From: an uncultured Opitutia bacterium
GTDB lineage: Bacteria > Verrucomicrobiota > Verrucomicrobiia > Opitutales > Opitutaceae
DNA: 64,000 bases
Direction: 5' to 3'
Assembly (NCBI GenBank): GCA_903877135.1
Contig: CAIRCN010000038.1
Span: forward strand, 1-64,000
Shown here: piece after piece, positions 17,729 through 27,377 of the stretch
Position numbering within the stretch: the first letter of the stretch is position 1
Layout of the letters: the number at the start of each line of letters is the position of its first letter
Position numbers and translations under genes: made by a program
Notes under the pieces: model-generated
What the model saw: the letters and a program-made list of their open reading frames with translations, nothing else
Databases searched by the model: none
Told to the model about the DNA's origin: nothing

Positions 17729-18763
17729 ATGTTGGAATCACCACAAAGTCCGGAAGACTTGGTCGACTTCCCCGTGCTGCCCAGGGTTCAGGCAATTGAT
17801 CATAGTCCCGTGAGGGGACTGCCGGTCATTGAGTTCCGGCCCTATGATATCCAGACTTTTTTTGCGAATATGCCCGAGGAAGTTAAGGATCTGCTCATCC
17901 GGGAGGCCTATATGGCGAAGGCCGCGCAAATGATCGGTGAGCGGCAAGAAGAAAACCGCAAACTGCTCGCCCAAGCCGAGGCGGCGCGGCCGCCCTTGCT
18001 CCTGGCATGGAGGAAGGAGGTCATGGCCCGGTATAAGGCGAGCGTCGCGGCCGCGGCGTCCGAGGTGGATGAGTTTGCCAAGGCGTTGGCGCAAAATGAG
18101 CGGGCCATGGAAAACCTGCGTCATTCGGCGCGAAGGGAGTTGGAATTATGGCTGCGCAATCATGACACCACTTACCAGCAAGGAATGGCGAATGAGCAAT
18201 TTGTGGCGGATTGGCGTAACGCGGTGGCGTTGGTCCGGAAAATCCTGCTGGATTTCATTCAGTCCGTTGGTGAGGCCCGCAACATCATGGTCTCGGGGTA
18301 TAAGAGGGAAACGAATGAGCATTCGCCCCAGGCGGCAGAATTGTTGCTGCGGGCAGTGAAGATTGGCAACGCCTTGGAAGAAGACATGGCGTCCGTCAAT
18401 TTGCTGGCGGAAGAACACGACAAGCGTTTTCGCGGCACGGTGTTTGAAAATCCCTTTCCCCGTCTGCCCGTCTTTGCCGCCGGCGAACTCACGAACAACG
18501 CCATCAAGCGGCCGATCGCCCTCCTCCAGCAACATTTCGACCGGATAAAACGATACTGCGAAGAATTATGCGTCGTGGGTATTGCGGCGCTTAGTGCGGC
18601 GATTGACCAGGCGGAAAAGCGGCATACTGCCCAACAGGACAGCTATATGACGACGCTGTGGGCAGGACTGAGTGTGCTCGCGCAGCAGCAAGTTGACCCC
18701 AACCTCCTGTCTGATAAAGTAAGAGAGACGGAAGAAAGGTTCATGCGGGGAGAATACGCTTGA
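17729..18763 (+). CDS. Helical hypothetical protein
   Basis: The 344-residue protein is almost entirely alpha-helical and rich in Ala, Glu, Gln, Arg and Lys. Coiled-coil character is strongest between residues about 70 and 150 (MIGERQEENRKLLAQAEAAR; SEVDEFAKALAQNERAMENL) and again near the C-terminus. There is no signal peptide and no membrane helix. The N-terminal 45 residues are proline-rich and probably extended. I recognise no family. It stands alone, preceded by a strong inverted repeat (17651-17677). A cytoplasmic structural or toxin-like helical-bundle role is possible, but nothing supports a specific one. Confidence 0.65.
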   Translation: MLESPQSPEDLVDFPVLPRVQAIDHSPVRGLPVIEFRPYDIQTFFANMPEEVKDLLIREAYMAKAAQMIGERQEENRKLLAQAEAARPPLLLAWRKEVMARYKASVAAAASEVDEFAKALAQNERAMENLRHSARRELELWLRNHDTTYQQGMANEQFVADWRNAVALVRKILLDFIQSVGEARNIMVSGYKRETNEHSPQAAELLLRAVKIGNALEEDMASVNLLAEEHDKRFRGTVFENPFPRLPVFAAGELTNNAIKRPIALLQQHFDRIKRYCEELCVVGIAALSAAIDQAEKRHTAQQDSYMTTLWAGLSVLAQQQVDPNLLSDKVRETEERFMRGEYA

Positions 18764-19201
18764 TACGCGCGCGATAATGGCTCCCTCGCGGGAGCTGCCA
18801 GTTATCCTTTCCCGATTACCATCCCAGCGAAAAACTGGTGCAGTTGGGTGGGGTCGTTTCACATTGGTTCCTATTCGAACAAGCGAATCTGTCTTGAGAT
18901 GGTAAGGGAAACGCTGGCGGAATAACTGGTCGAACTTCACGAACCCACTCGAGTCTGTTCGGGCTGACCTAGCGGCCGTGATTCACATCGGCAGTATTTT
19001 CTGACGCTGAATCGTTGACGCATTAAGGGGTCGGGCGGAGGACACGGCAGACAATTAGACTTTGGTTAGCCCTTTTGGCCCTGTGAGTTGTGTGAAGCTG
19101 ATTTTTTTGGCCTATGGCTTGCTCACTCACAGGCGCCGAAGCCGCAACGCCCGGCCAACTCGTTTCACGCCACTCCCTCCAGTATCCAAGCACCCTCTCT
19201 C
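18764..19201. other. Intergenic stretch without a supported gene
   Basis: About 440 bases contain no recognisable gene, RNA or repeat. Confidence 0.45.
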
Positions 19202-19876
19202 ATGACCACCTCCTTAGGCGCTGCGCCGGCCCACGATGCGCTCACCTTTATCGCCAAGCCGACTCCGCAATTGCGCACGACGGTCGTCGCTCAGGAAGCG
19301 CTGCTTCCATCAACCGAGTTCGCCGCCCTGCTCAGTTGCATCCAAAGTGTGTTCGATAAATTTACAGCCAAACTCATGGAATTCCCACCCGGAGTCGAGC
19401 GGGCCACCGCCTTGCACGAGATGATGGACCAGGAAGTTGGTGTCGTTGCCGCCCTGCCCCTCAGTTGCCGGATGGGGTGTTCTGGCTGCTGTCACTATGA
19501 GGTCGAAATCACGCATGACGAGGCGGAGGTGCTTTGCGCGATTGTGCAAAACGGATTTCCGATCGACCGCCACCGTCTGAACGAACAAGCGGAGAGGGAA
19601 AGAACGGATGCTGCTTGGGGTCGCTTGGGCAGTCCGGCGAACAGATGCGTCTTCCTTGGCCAAGCCGGGGCGTGCCAAACCTATCAGCATCGCCCTGCCA
19701 TCTGTCGCAAACATCTGGTGACAAGTCTGCCCAGTTTATGCACGACACCCGGAGGTTCGGTCCTGCCGGTCCATGTCATCATGGCCGAGATCCTACTGAG
19801 CGCCGCGACGAGCCTCGAAGGAGCGACTTTGGGGTCTTTACCGAAGATGCTGCGTGCCGCACTCGAAGAAAGTTGA
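19202..19876 (+). CDS. YkgJ-type zinc/iron-chelating cysteine-cluster protein
   Basis: The protein has 224 residues from the ATG at 19202. The cysteine cluster of the UPF0153/YkgJ family is clear: SCRMGCSGCCHYEVEIT (C-x3-C-x2-CC), then CVFLGQAGACQTYQHRPAIC ending in RKH. These residues bind a metal ion or Fe-S cluster in this family, whose biochemical role is unsettled. The N-terminal 90 residues are helical. A frame continuing upstream to 19088 (TTG) has no support. No operon partner is seen. Confidence 0.82.
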   Translation: MTTSLGAAPAHDALTFIAKPTPQLRTTVVAQEALLPSTEFAALLSCIQSVFDKFTAKLMEFPPGVERATALHEMMDQEVGVVAALPLSCRMGCSGCCHYEVEITHDEAEVLCAIVQNGFPIDRHRLNEQAERERTDAAWGRLGSPANRCVFLGQAGACQTYQHRPAICRKHLVTSLPSLCTTPGGSVLPVHVIMAEILLSAATSLEGATLGSLPKMLRAALEES

Positions 19877-20343
19877 CTGCAAGTTCAGCTGGTTTGGCCC
19901 GTTTGTGTCTAGGGCGAGGCTGGCTCTCGGCTGGCTGCGTCGGGCCCACTGTGGCCTTCGCTGCTGTCGTTCCCAATAGCTTGCTATCTGGGACGCGTAT
20001 TTTCTCGGTAATAACGGTGCCAGAACCCACCGTATCTGGCACAAGACGAAGATCAGCGCTTTGCGTATATCTTCCGACCACGTAACTCATTGACTGAAGT
20101 CTTGGGGAAAAGACCTGTGCCGATAACGTATGGGGACAGAAACACTATTCTGGCGGCTGTTCCGGATTGGTCACATTTCGCTGGTGCTGTGAGCGTTCAA
20201 TGTAGCTTCTCTCTCGGCTTGAGGCAGGCCTTCGGCCGTTTGCCGGCTTAAGCCGCATGGGAGGGGCGGCTTTCAAAACTGTCCGATGACCCGTTTCGTG
20301 GGTGCCTCGGAGAAGCGTCTCCTCCCAAAAACTTTGCTTCGCG
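19877..20343. other. Intergenic stretch with two strong hairpins
   Basis: There is no supported gene. Two adjacent palindromes (19969-19995 and 20017-20042) dominate the stretch. Confidence 0.5.
19969..20042. repeat. Tandem pair of palindromes
   Basis: The first is TCCCAATAGC-TT-GCTATCTGGGA with one bulged base (arms of about 10). The second is GTGCCAGA and TCTGGCAC as a perfect 8-bp stem with a 10-base loop. They lie between convergent genes and could form a bidirectional stop or a REP-like unit, but no T-run follows either. Confidence 0.55.
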
Positions 20344-20892
20344 TTAAACCATCGGCGTGGCGGCGAGGAGTACTTCGTATTCGGCCTTGAGCTTGGCGTG
20401 CATCGGCCAGAATGGCGGACGCTCCGCGCCTTCGAGCTGCGCTATGAGCTGCGCGAGGTGCGTGTGCCAACCGGATGCGTAGCCGGTGATGAACGGGAGA
20501 TCCGGCCCGCGGCTGCGGTGCGTAAGCACCAACACAACTTTCGTGCCCTGCGGCGTGAGCTCGAAGGTCACGTCCGAATCTTCGTCGAATGTGTAGCTGA
20601 GCACGTGCGGTGGTTCCCAGCGCAGCACGGTAGCCGGCATGGTGAAGCCGGGATCCTGCACGTGCTTCATCTTTTCCGGCGGCGTCTCGTTAGGCGCGAT
20701 GTTCTTATGCTGAAAAAAGAGTTCCAGCTTCCCGCCCTTCTTTGGCTCCATCGGGCCGCCGGCAAACCAGCGCGCGCGCTTTTCGGGATCGACCAGGTAA
20801 TCCCAGATGCGTTCGATCGGCCCTGGCAACGTGCGCACGAGCCGCACTTCGGCCGGGGTGGTGAACTTTCCGTGTTGATCGTTGGTGCTCAT
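20344..20892 (-). CDS. SRPBCC (AHSA1-like) domain protein
   Basis: The protein has 182 residues. The START/SRPBCC fold is recognisable: VRLVRTLPGPIERIWDYLVD, then EKRARWFAGGPMEPKKGG, and the late SGWHTHLAQLIAQLEG helix. These proteins bind hydrophobic ligands or act as Hsp90-activator-like chaperones. It overlaps the upstream ArsR-family gene by four bases (ATGA), a very common pairing in which the regulator and SRPBCC protein are co-transcribed. The ligand is unknown. Confidence 0.88.
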   Translation of the reverse strand: MSTNDQHGKFTTPAEVRLVRTLPGPIERIWDYLVDPEKRARWFAGGPMEPKKGGKLELFFQHKNIAPNETPPEKMKHVQDPGFTMPATVLRWEPPHVLSYTFDEDSDVTFELTPQGTKVVLVLTHRSRGPDLPFITGYASGWHTHLAQLIAQLEGAERPPFWPMHAKLKAEYEVLLAATPMV

Positions 20893-21230
20893 GAGGAAGA
20901 TTTCTTTTTTTTGACCTTCGCGTTCCGCTCGTCCTCCGCGCGCAGCTCGCGCTCCAAGGCGTCGAGCCGGCTGGACCAGATGGACCGGGTTTTCTGTAAC
21001 CAGGCTTCGAGATCATCGAAACCGTCGGGATTGAGCGCCTGGATGCGCGACTGGCCATCGGCGCGGGTCTTCACGAGTCCGGCCGCTCGCAGCACGTTCA
21101 GGTGCTGGGAAATCGCCGGCGCGCTCATATCGAATTCCTCGACAAGTTCGCCGGCGGTCCGCTCGCGCACGGCGAGCAGTTCGACAATGCGCCGCCGCGT
21201 CGGGTCGGCGATGGCAACGAGACTTTGCAT
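20889..21230 (-). CDS. ArsR-family winged-helix regulator
   Basis: The protein has 113 residues. It starts MQSLVAIADPTRRRIVELL, the hallmark opening of ArsR-type regulators paired with SRPBCC proteins. The recognition helix lies in MSAPAISQHLNVLRAAGLVK, followed by a beta-wing (TRADGQSRIQALNPDGF). No cysteine metal site is visible, so it is not a metal sensor of the ArsR/SmtB kind. The C-terminus is lysine-rich (KVKKKKSSS). It is probably autoregulatory and drives the SRPBCC gene with which it overlaps. Confidence 0.92.
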   Translation of the reverse strand: MQSLVAIADPTRRRIVELLAVRERTAGELVEEFDMSAPAISQHLNVLRAAGLVKTRADGQSRIQALNPDGFDDLEAWLQKTRSIWSSRLDALERELRAEDERNAKVKKKKSSS

Positions 21231-21458
21231 GTCGGCCAGTTATTCAGACTACGCTTAATTAAGCAAGTCCTAAACTACATTCCCTCAAGAATCATGATCG
21301 CCTATCCCGGATGGTTCCTATTCGGCACGGGCGAGAATCTGGGGCCGAAGAGTGGTCGCCTTCCGCGCTTTGGTCAATTGTGAGATCTTGAGAAATCCGC
21401 GGGAACCGCTCGCGGTCAAATGCACTATTGCTGACGGTCCCAGCCAGTCGGCCGCGAC

Positions 21459-21926
21459 TCAGGACGTGGGGCTCGCTTTTACTTTTTCGTAGGCGGCCTG
21501 CACGCTATCCCAGGAACGGGCGACCTTTTCCTTCGCGTTGTCCCAAGTGTCGGCGGTGCCGGTGCGCAGGTCGGCGAGCAGGGATTTCAGGTAGGTATGG
21601 GCTTCAGCGAACTCCTTGTTTGTGTTATCCCGCTCCTTGGCTGCAGACTCCGTCAGACCGGTGACTTTGGCGTTCATCTCGCGGACTTCGACTTCCAGTA
21701 TTCCTGCCATGCGCTCGAGACTAGCGGCAAAAGCGTCGCGTTTCCCGTAGGTGTAATCCTTGATGCTATCCCAAGAATCGGAAACGGTGGCTTTGGCGGC
21801 GAGTTCCTTGGCAGGGACCTTCGTGGTTTGCGCGGCTGGTTGGACGGCGTCGGGCTGTGCCCAGGCTGAGAGGGAGAGACCGCCGACGATGACTGCACCA
21901 GCGAGGAGGTTGAATTTCAGTTTCAT
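21459..21926 (-). CDS. Exported helical protein
   Basis: The protein has 155 residues from the ATG at 21926. Signal peptide MKLKFNLLAGAVIVGGLSLS ends at AWAQ. The mature part is one long helical coiled coil (TYGKRDAFAASLERMAGILE; GLTESAAKERDNTNKEFAEA) with two similar SWDSIKDYTY / TWDNAKEKVARSWDSVQ segments, as in apolipoprotein-like or late-embryogenesis-like periplasmic proteins. A longer frame starts at 21965 but places the signal peptide internally. The function is probably periplasmic and stress- or envelope-related, but this is not established. Confidence 0.72.
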   Translation of the reverse strand: MKLKFNLLAGAVIVGGLSLSAWAQPDAVQPAAQTTKVPAKELAAKATVSDSWDSIKDYTYGKRDAFAASLERMAGILEVEVREMNAKVTGLTESAAKERDNTNKEFAEAHTYLKSLLADLRTGTADTWDNAKEKVARSWDSVQAAYEKVKASPTS

Positions 21927-22689
21927 AAGTTTTTTTGTGGGTCTTGGACTGTGCGGTATTTGCACCTAGTGGTGCGGGCCGCGAGACGCTGAGCGATTGT
22001 TTTTGCGCTCGAATCGGCCCACAGCTTTCCGCCACCGGACTGTAGGCGGCAACCCGTGTGTGTGCCATGGGGTGTAACCCGACTGAATAATTTCATTCCA
22101 TACTCAACAAGACACAGAAGGGCCGTGTCGGCTATCGCCGTGTTAATGTGGCCATGTTTGGGATATGGCGGATTGTTGCATCCCCGGCCTCACAATCCTT
22201 CTCATCCTTGGGCTAAACCAGACGGTTGACAGCCCAGCGCTGCGGTGCCTTACCCTCCCATAGATGAAGGCATGTAGAACTCCAATGTTGATTGGCATCT
22301 GTCTATATCATGCAGCGCACTGACGCGGAGTTCACGCATGGCATATGCCCGACGTGCTTGGAGATGTATTTTCCGGGATATGAGGCCATGGAGAAATGAT
22401 ATTGGCGAGCGAACACACGAACGAGGAGGCAAAATAGGCCAAACACCGCAGCAGGCAATGTAACGGAAGCGACGGTTGTGAATCCCTGCGTGTTGGCGTT
22501 CGAAGGGCGTTGAGTGAGTGAAATGGCCAACAGATCTTGTATTTGTGGTCGTATAATATCCTTACGGAGACTGGTTAGCCGGATAATTATTTTTTGGATT
22601 CGAGTGTTTTACTATTTCCGAGCTGGAGTTTCTTCGCATGGTGATACGCAACCCAGCCAAGGGGTCGCCTGAAATTTGAACCCCCACCG
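21927..22689. other. Intergenic stretch with a decayed regulator fragment
   Basis: There is no intact gene in these 760 bases. The only recognisable content is the fragment at 22301-22399 related to the C-terminal domain of the response regulator at 25152. Confidence 0.55.
22301..22399 (+). pseudogene. Fragment of a response-regulator C-terminal domain
   Basis: Read in frame, this stretch encodes VYIMQRTDAEFTHGICPTCL and EMYFPGYEAMEK then a stop. It aligns without gaps to the end of the regulator at 25152-25769 (VYIMQHTGAKFTHGMCPECV, RKYFQGYGAKEKT). Upstream of 22301 the similarity fades and a stop interrupts the frame. It is therefore a decayed paralogue, located just before the kinase gene. 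It may be left from a duplication of the two-component locus. Confidence 0.75.
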
Positions 22690-25125
22690 ATGCAAAAACC
22701 GGAATCCACCTTCCACGCTTTGACCCGCTCCCGCAACGCACCATTTTTGTGGCGCCTGGAGTTTTGGCTTGGTATTGGTTACATTGGATGGCTGCTGACC
22801 GCCCCGGAAAAGACGCGGCCAACACGGTTGGCCAGTGTCGGCTTTCTTGCTGCTCTTAATTTCGTTGTCGCATGGGCACTTGGTCGCGCTGCCCAGAGGC
22901 AGACGCTGCCGGGCAGAGTGCAAAAGGCGCTTAGGTTTATCGCGTCGGGTCTGGCGACAACTGGCTTGGGTGGAGCTTATCTCTTGATCGAGGTGCTGCT
23001 TAATCCGAGTTACCAAAGCACTTTCAGCGTGGCTGATGGGCTTTTTCTGCTCAGCTATCCACTGATCGTGGTCGGATTGGCGCAGTTCCCATTGGGCGAG
23101 CAACCGATGGCTAGTAGGTGGCGCATTGCACTCGACGGGGCGGCTTGTGTAGTTGGTGTGGGCATTCCGCTGTGGCTCGGCGCAGTCGCCCCGGCGTGGA
23201 GAGAAGCCACAGGCATGGATGCCATGCTCATCGTAATTTGGCCATGTGTGGCATTTATCGGACTTGTGGTGGTAAACACGGCATTGCTGACCCGTGCTCC
23301 GCTGCCGACATGCGGCGCAGTGTGGTTTTTGTTGGCCGGAATCGGGGTATCGTGGCTAGCAGATTTGATTTTTTCACTCGATGCGTCTGCTCTCGTCATT
23401 CGACGCAGCGCGATCAACTGGATCAATGTGGCAAATGCCGTGGCGTTGTGCCTTAGCCTCATCGCGGCTTGGCGCTTTCAATCTGACCCCATTTCCGCGC
23501 ATCCAAGGATGCGACCAGCGTCAATCAGTCCGGTGCCGGTGGCTACGATGCTGATTGTGGCTGCGTGGCTTATCGTGCTATCCATCGCGAGCACTTCGGA
23601 CCCGCAGATGCTTCACCGGATTTTGCCGGGGTTGATCATATTGTTCTTTGTCTTGCTCGTGCGGGAAATGCTCGTGCTTCGGGACACGGTGAATTGGATG
23701 GGTATGGCATATCAACGTGAAAGCCGTGCGCGAATCGAGGCGATGGTTCGCCACTCGTCGGACGTTTTGATGGTGGTAGATGCTCAGTGTCTGATCAAAT
23801 TTGCGAGCCCATCCCTCACAGCAATAGTCGGCTTGGACGCAGAACGACTCGTTGGACAGTCATTACTGCAGTTTCTCCATTCGGAGGACATTCCCCAAGC
23901 TCAAGGATTCTTGCACGAATTGCTGCAAAATCCCGCCGCTGTCGCCACCATTCAGTGGCGACTACGCCACGCCGACGGGACTTATCGCCACTTTGAAACC
24001 TCGGGCAGTAACGCTTTCCGTGAACCCATGGTTGGTGGCCTCGTCCTCAATTCTCGAGACATCACCGAGCGCAAGCAGGCTGAAAAGGAAATCCTGCGGT
24101 TGGCTCGCGAGCAGCAAATTATTGTCGAGAATGCCAATATCGGGATATCGTTGGTCCGTGACCGAAGGCAAGTATGGTTAAATGACAAGGCGTCAGAAAT
24201 GTTTGGATATCCCAGAGCGGAACTAGAGGGCCAGACTACCCGGAAGCTTTATCCTTCTCAGGAAGCATACGACAAACTGGGCCGCGACGCCTATCCCAAG
24301 CTCGCTGAGGGCGGGAGCTACGAGACCCTGCAAGAACTTGTCCGCGCTGACGGCACACACATTTGGGTCAGGTATAACGGCAAGACCATCGATCCAGAAG
24401 ACATGTCCAAAGGCGCTCTTTGGCTGCTGGAGGACATCACCGAGCGGGTCGAGCAACAGCAGGCTGTGCAGAACATGCTCAAGCAGACGGAGCAGGACGC
24501 ACGGACTAAGGCTGAATTGCTGCGCGAGGTGAACCACCGCGTGGCGAACAACCTGACGGCGGTGCTGGGCCTGATGGCCTTTGAGAAGAGCCACGCCCGG
24601 AGTGACCCCCAATCCATTACGACAGCCTTGGCGCGGCTTGACCAGCGCATCCGGGGGCTCCTGCAAGTCCATCGAATGTTGTCGCACTCGGCGTGGGCTC
24701 CAGTCCCAGTGCATCAATTGGCAGGGGAAATCATCCATGCCGCCCTGCAAGCGGCCCATTGGCAGCAATCGGCGGTGGTGACTGTAAGGCCCGGCGAGGA
24801 ACGAGTGTCACCGCGGCAGGCCGGGGCTCTGGCAATGGTGATCAACGAACTGACCACCAACACGGTGAAGTATGGCAACCCGGCAGGGGGCTCAGTGACG
24901 ATTGCGTTTGAGGCGGAGAGTGATCCGGAGGGCATGACACTGTGCTACCGGGATAATGGCCCGGGCTATCCGTCCGAGGTGCTGGCGCAGGAGCGATCCA
25001 ACATCGGACTCAAGCTGATCAAGGAACTAGTGCAAGGGAGCCTCGGTGGACAGGTTGCCCTCGCCAACGACCACGGAGCGGTGACGACCCTGCGCATCCG
25101 GTTGGAGGAGGAAACCCGCACCTAG
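22690..25125 (+). CDS. Membrane sensor histidine kinase, PAS-PAS-HisKA_2
   Basis: The protein has 811 residues. The N-terminal third (about residues 15-330) has eight to nine hydrophobic helices, a MASE-like membrane sensor. Two PAS domains follow, about residues 350-465 (MVRHSSDVLMVVDAQCLIKF to LVLNSRDITERKQAEKE) and 470-590 (NANIGISLVRDRRQVWLNDK to LLEDITERVEQ). The kinase core is of the HisKA_2/HWE class with phospho-acceptor His616 in LLREVNHRVANNLTAVLG. Its ATPase has the N-box AMVINELTTNTVKYGN and GLKLIKELVQGSLGG. It is 26 bases from the response-regulator gene, its probable partner. The signal sensed is unknown. Confidence 0.9.
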   Translation: MQKPESTFHALTRSRNAPFLWRLEFWLGIGYIGWLLTAPEKTRPTRLASVGFLAALNFVVAWALGRAAQRQTLPGRVQKALRFIASGLATTGLGGAYLLIEVLLNPSYQSTFSVADGLFLLSYPLIVVGLAQFPLGEQPMASRWRIALDGAACVVGVGIPLWLGAVAPAWREATGMDAMLIVIWPCVAFIGLVVVNTALLTRAPLPTCGAVWFLLAGIGVSWLADLIFSLDASALVIRRSAINWINVANAVALCLSLIAAWRFQSDPISAHPRMRPASISPVPVATMLIVAAWLIVLSIASTSDPQMLHRILPGLIILFFVLLVREMLVLRDTVNWMGMAYQRESRARIEAMVRHSSDVLMVVDAQCLIKFASPSLTAIVGLDAERLVGQSLLQFLHSEDIPQAQGFLHELLQNPAAVATIQWRLRHADGTYRHFETSGSNAFREPMVGGLVLNSRDITERKQAEKEILRLAREQQIIVENANIGISLVRDRRQVWLNDKASEMFGYPRAELEGQTTRKLYPSQEAYDKLGRDAYPKLAEGGSYETLQELVRADGTHIWVRYNGKTIDPEDMSKGALWLLEDITERVEQQQAVQNMLKQTEQDARTKAELLREVNHRVANNLTAVLGLMAFEKSHARSDPQSITTALARLDQRIRGLLQVHRMLSHSAWAPVPVHQLAGEIIHAALQAAHWQQSAVVTVRPGEERVSPRQAGALAMVINELTTNTVKYGNPAGGSVTIAFEAESDPEGMTLCYRDNGPGYPSEVLAQERSNIGLKLIKELVQGSLGGQVALANDHGAVTTLRIRLEEETRT

Positions 25126-25151
25126 CCGACGGCCACGGCCGCCTCTTGCCC

Positions 25152-25769
25152 ATGAAAACCAACCGCGATACCCGCATCTTGATTGCCGAAGACGATGCCA
25201 TGATTGCGAGCCTGATCCAGGCGGAGCTCGAATCGATTGGCCTGACCGTCGTTTGCACCGCAGGTGATGGCAGGGAGGCGGTGGCGCTGACCTCGGAGCT
25301 GAAACCCGATGTCGTGCTGATGGACATCACCATGCCCTACCTGAACGGAATCGACGCGGCGGCGGCCATTCAGGTGGGCTGCCCCACGCCGGTGGTGATC
25401 CTCACGGCGCACAACGAGACCGATTTGGTCGTCAAGGCGACCGCCGCGGGCGTGGGGGCGTTTGTCCTCAAGCCGCCGCAGGCGGTGGAACTCGAACGGG
25501 CGATCACCATCGCGATGGCGCGCCACGCCGATCTGATGGAACTGCGCCGGGTGAACCGCAATCTGCAACAGACGCTCGCCGAGGTGAAGACGCTGAAAGG
25601 GCTTCTGCCCATCTGCTGCGGCTGCAAGAAAATCCGGGACGAAAAGAATTATTGGAGCGAGGTGGAAGTCTACATCATGCAGCACACCGGCGCGAAGTTC
25701 ACGCACGGCATGTGCCCGGAGTGCGTGAGGAAATATTTTCAGGGATATGGGGCCAAGGAGAAAACTTGA
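25152..25769 (+). CDS. Response regulator with C-terminal cysteine-motif domain
   Basis: The protein has 205 residues from the ATG at 25152. The receiver domain (1-125) has acidic pocket EDD at 13-15, phospho-acceptor Asp58 in VVLMDITMPYLNG, and the conserved Thr and Lys in VVILTAHNE and FVLKPPQ. After a short coiled coil (MELRRVNRNLQQTLAEVKTL) comes a small domain with LLPICCGCKKIRDEKNYW and THGMCPECVRKYF, where the four cysteines probably bind a metal. This domain recurs after receivers or PAS domains in many bacteria and is not a DNA-binding output. It is co-transcribed with the kinase upstream. A decayed copy of the end domain lies at 22301-22399. Confidence 0.9.
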   Translation: MKTNRDTRILIAEDDAMIASLIQAELESIGLTVVCTAGDGREAVALTSELKPDVVLMDITMPYLNGIDAAAAIQVGCPTPVVILTAHNETDLVVKATAAGVGAFVLKPPQAVELERAITIAMARHADLMELRRVNRNLQQTLAEVKTLKGLLPICCGCKKIRDEKNYWSEVEVYIMQHTGAKFTHGMCPECVRKYFQGYGAKEKT

Positions 25770-25933
25770 ACGACTTGGGGGCAGCAGACGAAAAATTCGC
25801 CAGAGGCGATTCCCGCACTAGTTCAAAAATCGGAACGAACCGTCTAATTTCGCGAAACAAAGTGTCTGCCGAGTTGGCTCACGACGACAGGTTCAACACC
25901 TGTCACGGTCTCCAAATCTCACGAAGTTCTATT

Positions 25934-26018
25934 TGGTGCCCGGGACAGGACTCGAACCTGCACGCCTTACGGCACACGCCCCTCAAACGTGTGTGTCTAC
26001 CAATTCCACCACCCGGGC
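25934..26018 (-). tRNA. tRNA-Leu (GAG)
   Basis: This is an 85-nt class II tRNA on the minus strand. The acceptor GCCCGGG pairs with CCCGGGC, the D-arm contains GGAATTGGTAGAC, and the anticodon stem CACGT/GCGTG encloses TTGAGGG (anticodon GAG). It has a long variable arm (TGCCGTAAGGCG), T-loop TTCGAGT and encoded ACCA end. Confidence 0.95.
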
Positions 26019-26119
26019 AGTTAAAAACAAGGGAAGGCGGACTAAGATGTAACGCCCACGGGTTGTAAAGCCCCGAAATGACCGGCCATTTTTCGCTCCG
26101 CAGAACCCCAGCAAAGGTT

Positions 26120-27202
26120 TCATTTCCGCTGCCGATCTGACAGTGCCCGGGCAAGCTGCGCCGCGAAAAAAGGTCCACGGTAAATCATGCCCGTATACAC
26201 CTGCACCAGCGTCGCGCCCGCATCGAGTTTCTCGGCGGCGCCCGCGGCATCCGTGATACCTCCCACCCCGATGATCGGCAGCCGCCCTGAGGTGGCGCGG
26301 GCGATGTAGTTGATGATGGCGGTCGAGCGACAGCGTAGCGGAGCCCCACTGAGCCCGCCCGTCTCGCTGATCGCGGCAAATCGCCCGGGTCGCTCCAGCG
26401 TGGTGTTGGTCGCGATGACTCCATCAAGCGCAAATTCCTCGATCACACCAAGCAGGCGGTCGATCTGCGGCCATGTAAGATCGGGCGCGATCTTGAGCAG
26501 CAACGGCACGCGGCCTTTGGCGGGTTTACCTGCCTCACCCCGACACACTTCGCGAGCGCGGTTCGCCTCGGCAATCGCGCTCAAAAGCACGCGCAGATGC
26601 GCCTCATCCTGCAGTTGGCGCAGACCAGGCGTGTTGGGACTGCTCACGTTCAGCACGAGATAATCTGCGTGGTCGGCAAGCAGTCCGAAACTCACCAGAT
26701 AGTCTTCCGGGGCTTTCTCGAGATCGGTGACTTTGGATTTGCCCAGATTGATGCCCAGGGGAATACGCCGCTTTCCAGGACCGGGCTGGTGGGCGAGCCG
26801 GGCGGCCACCGCCGCCGCACCGCGGTTGTTGAACCCCATGCGGTTGATCACCGCCTCCGCCGCCGGGTAGCGAAACATGCGCGGCCGTGGATTACCCGGC
26901 TGCGCCAAGGCCGTGACGGTCCCGATCTCAACGTGGCCGAAGCCGAGCGCCGCCGCCGCCGGCCACGCCAGCGCATTCTTGTCGAAACCGGCCGCCAGCC
27001 CCACCGCATTCGGGAACCGCAGCCCAAACGCCTCGATAGACCGCACTCCGGACTCGGGCAATTGATCGCACCTCTCCAGCACCCAACGCAGCGGCGCCAC
27101 TAGGCCGAGCAAGGCCATGGCCCCGACTCCCACCTCGTGAGCGCGCTCCGATTCCAGCTGAAAAAGAGCCGGACGGACCAGTTTCTCGTAAAAAGAGCCC
27201 AT
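26120..27202 (-). CDS. pyrD: Dihydroorotate dehydrogenase (quinone), class 2
   Basis: The protein has 360 residues. It oxidises dihydroorotate to orotate in pyrimidine synthesis, with electrons passed to membrane quinone. The N-terminal helix MGSFYEKLVRPALFQLESER is the membrane-associated extension of class 2 enzymes. FMN-barrel motifs are VGLAAGFDKNALAWPAAAAL, GHVEIGTVTALAQPGNPRPR, INRMGFNN and LNVSSPNTPGLR, where the catalytic base Ser of class 2 lies. The C-terminal phosphate loop is LPIIGVGGITDAAGA and LVQVYTGMIYRGP. The start at 27202 is chosen over the one at 27247 because it begins at the family's first helix. It stands alone. Confidence 0.96.
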   Translation of the reverse strand: MGSFYEKLVRPALFQLESERAHEVGVGAMALLGLVAPLRWVLERCDQLPESGVRSIEAFGLRFPNAVGLAAGFDKNALAWPAAAALGFGHVEIGTVTALAQPGNPRPRMFRYPAAEAVINRMGFNNRGAAAVAARLAHQPGPGKRRIPLGINLGKSKVTDLEKAPEDYLVSFGLLADHADYLVLNVSSPNTPGLRQLQDEAHLRVLLSAIAEANRAREVCRGEAGKPAKGRVPLLLKIAPDLTWPQIDRLLGVIEEFALDGVIATNTTLERPGRFAAISETGGLSGAPLRCRSTAIINYIARATSGRLPIIGVGGITDAAGAAEKLDAGATLVQVYTGMIYRGPFFAAQLARALSDRQRK

Positions 27203-27377
27203 GCGGGCACACTGGAATCGGCACGCCGAAAGGCAAGATCGACGCAAACGCTAAATGTCGCGCGCGAAGGCTTTTCCGCACAGAAAATACTTCACGCCCA
27301 TTCCCTGAGCAATTCGGTTTTTTGTGCTTGTTTTTCAAGAATCCATTCCCACGCTGCGCCTCAAATTTCCCCGCTAC

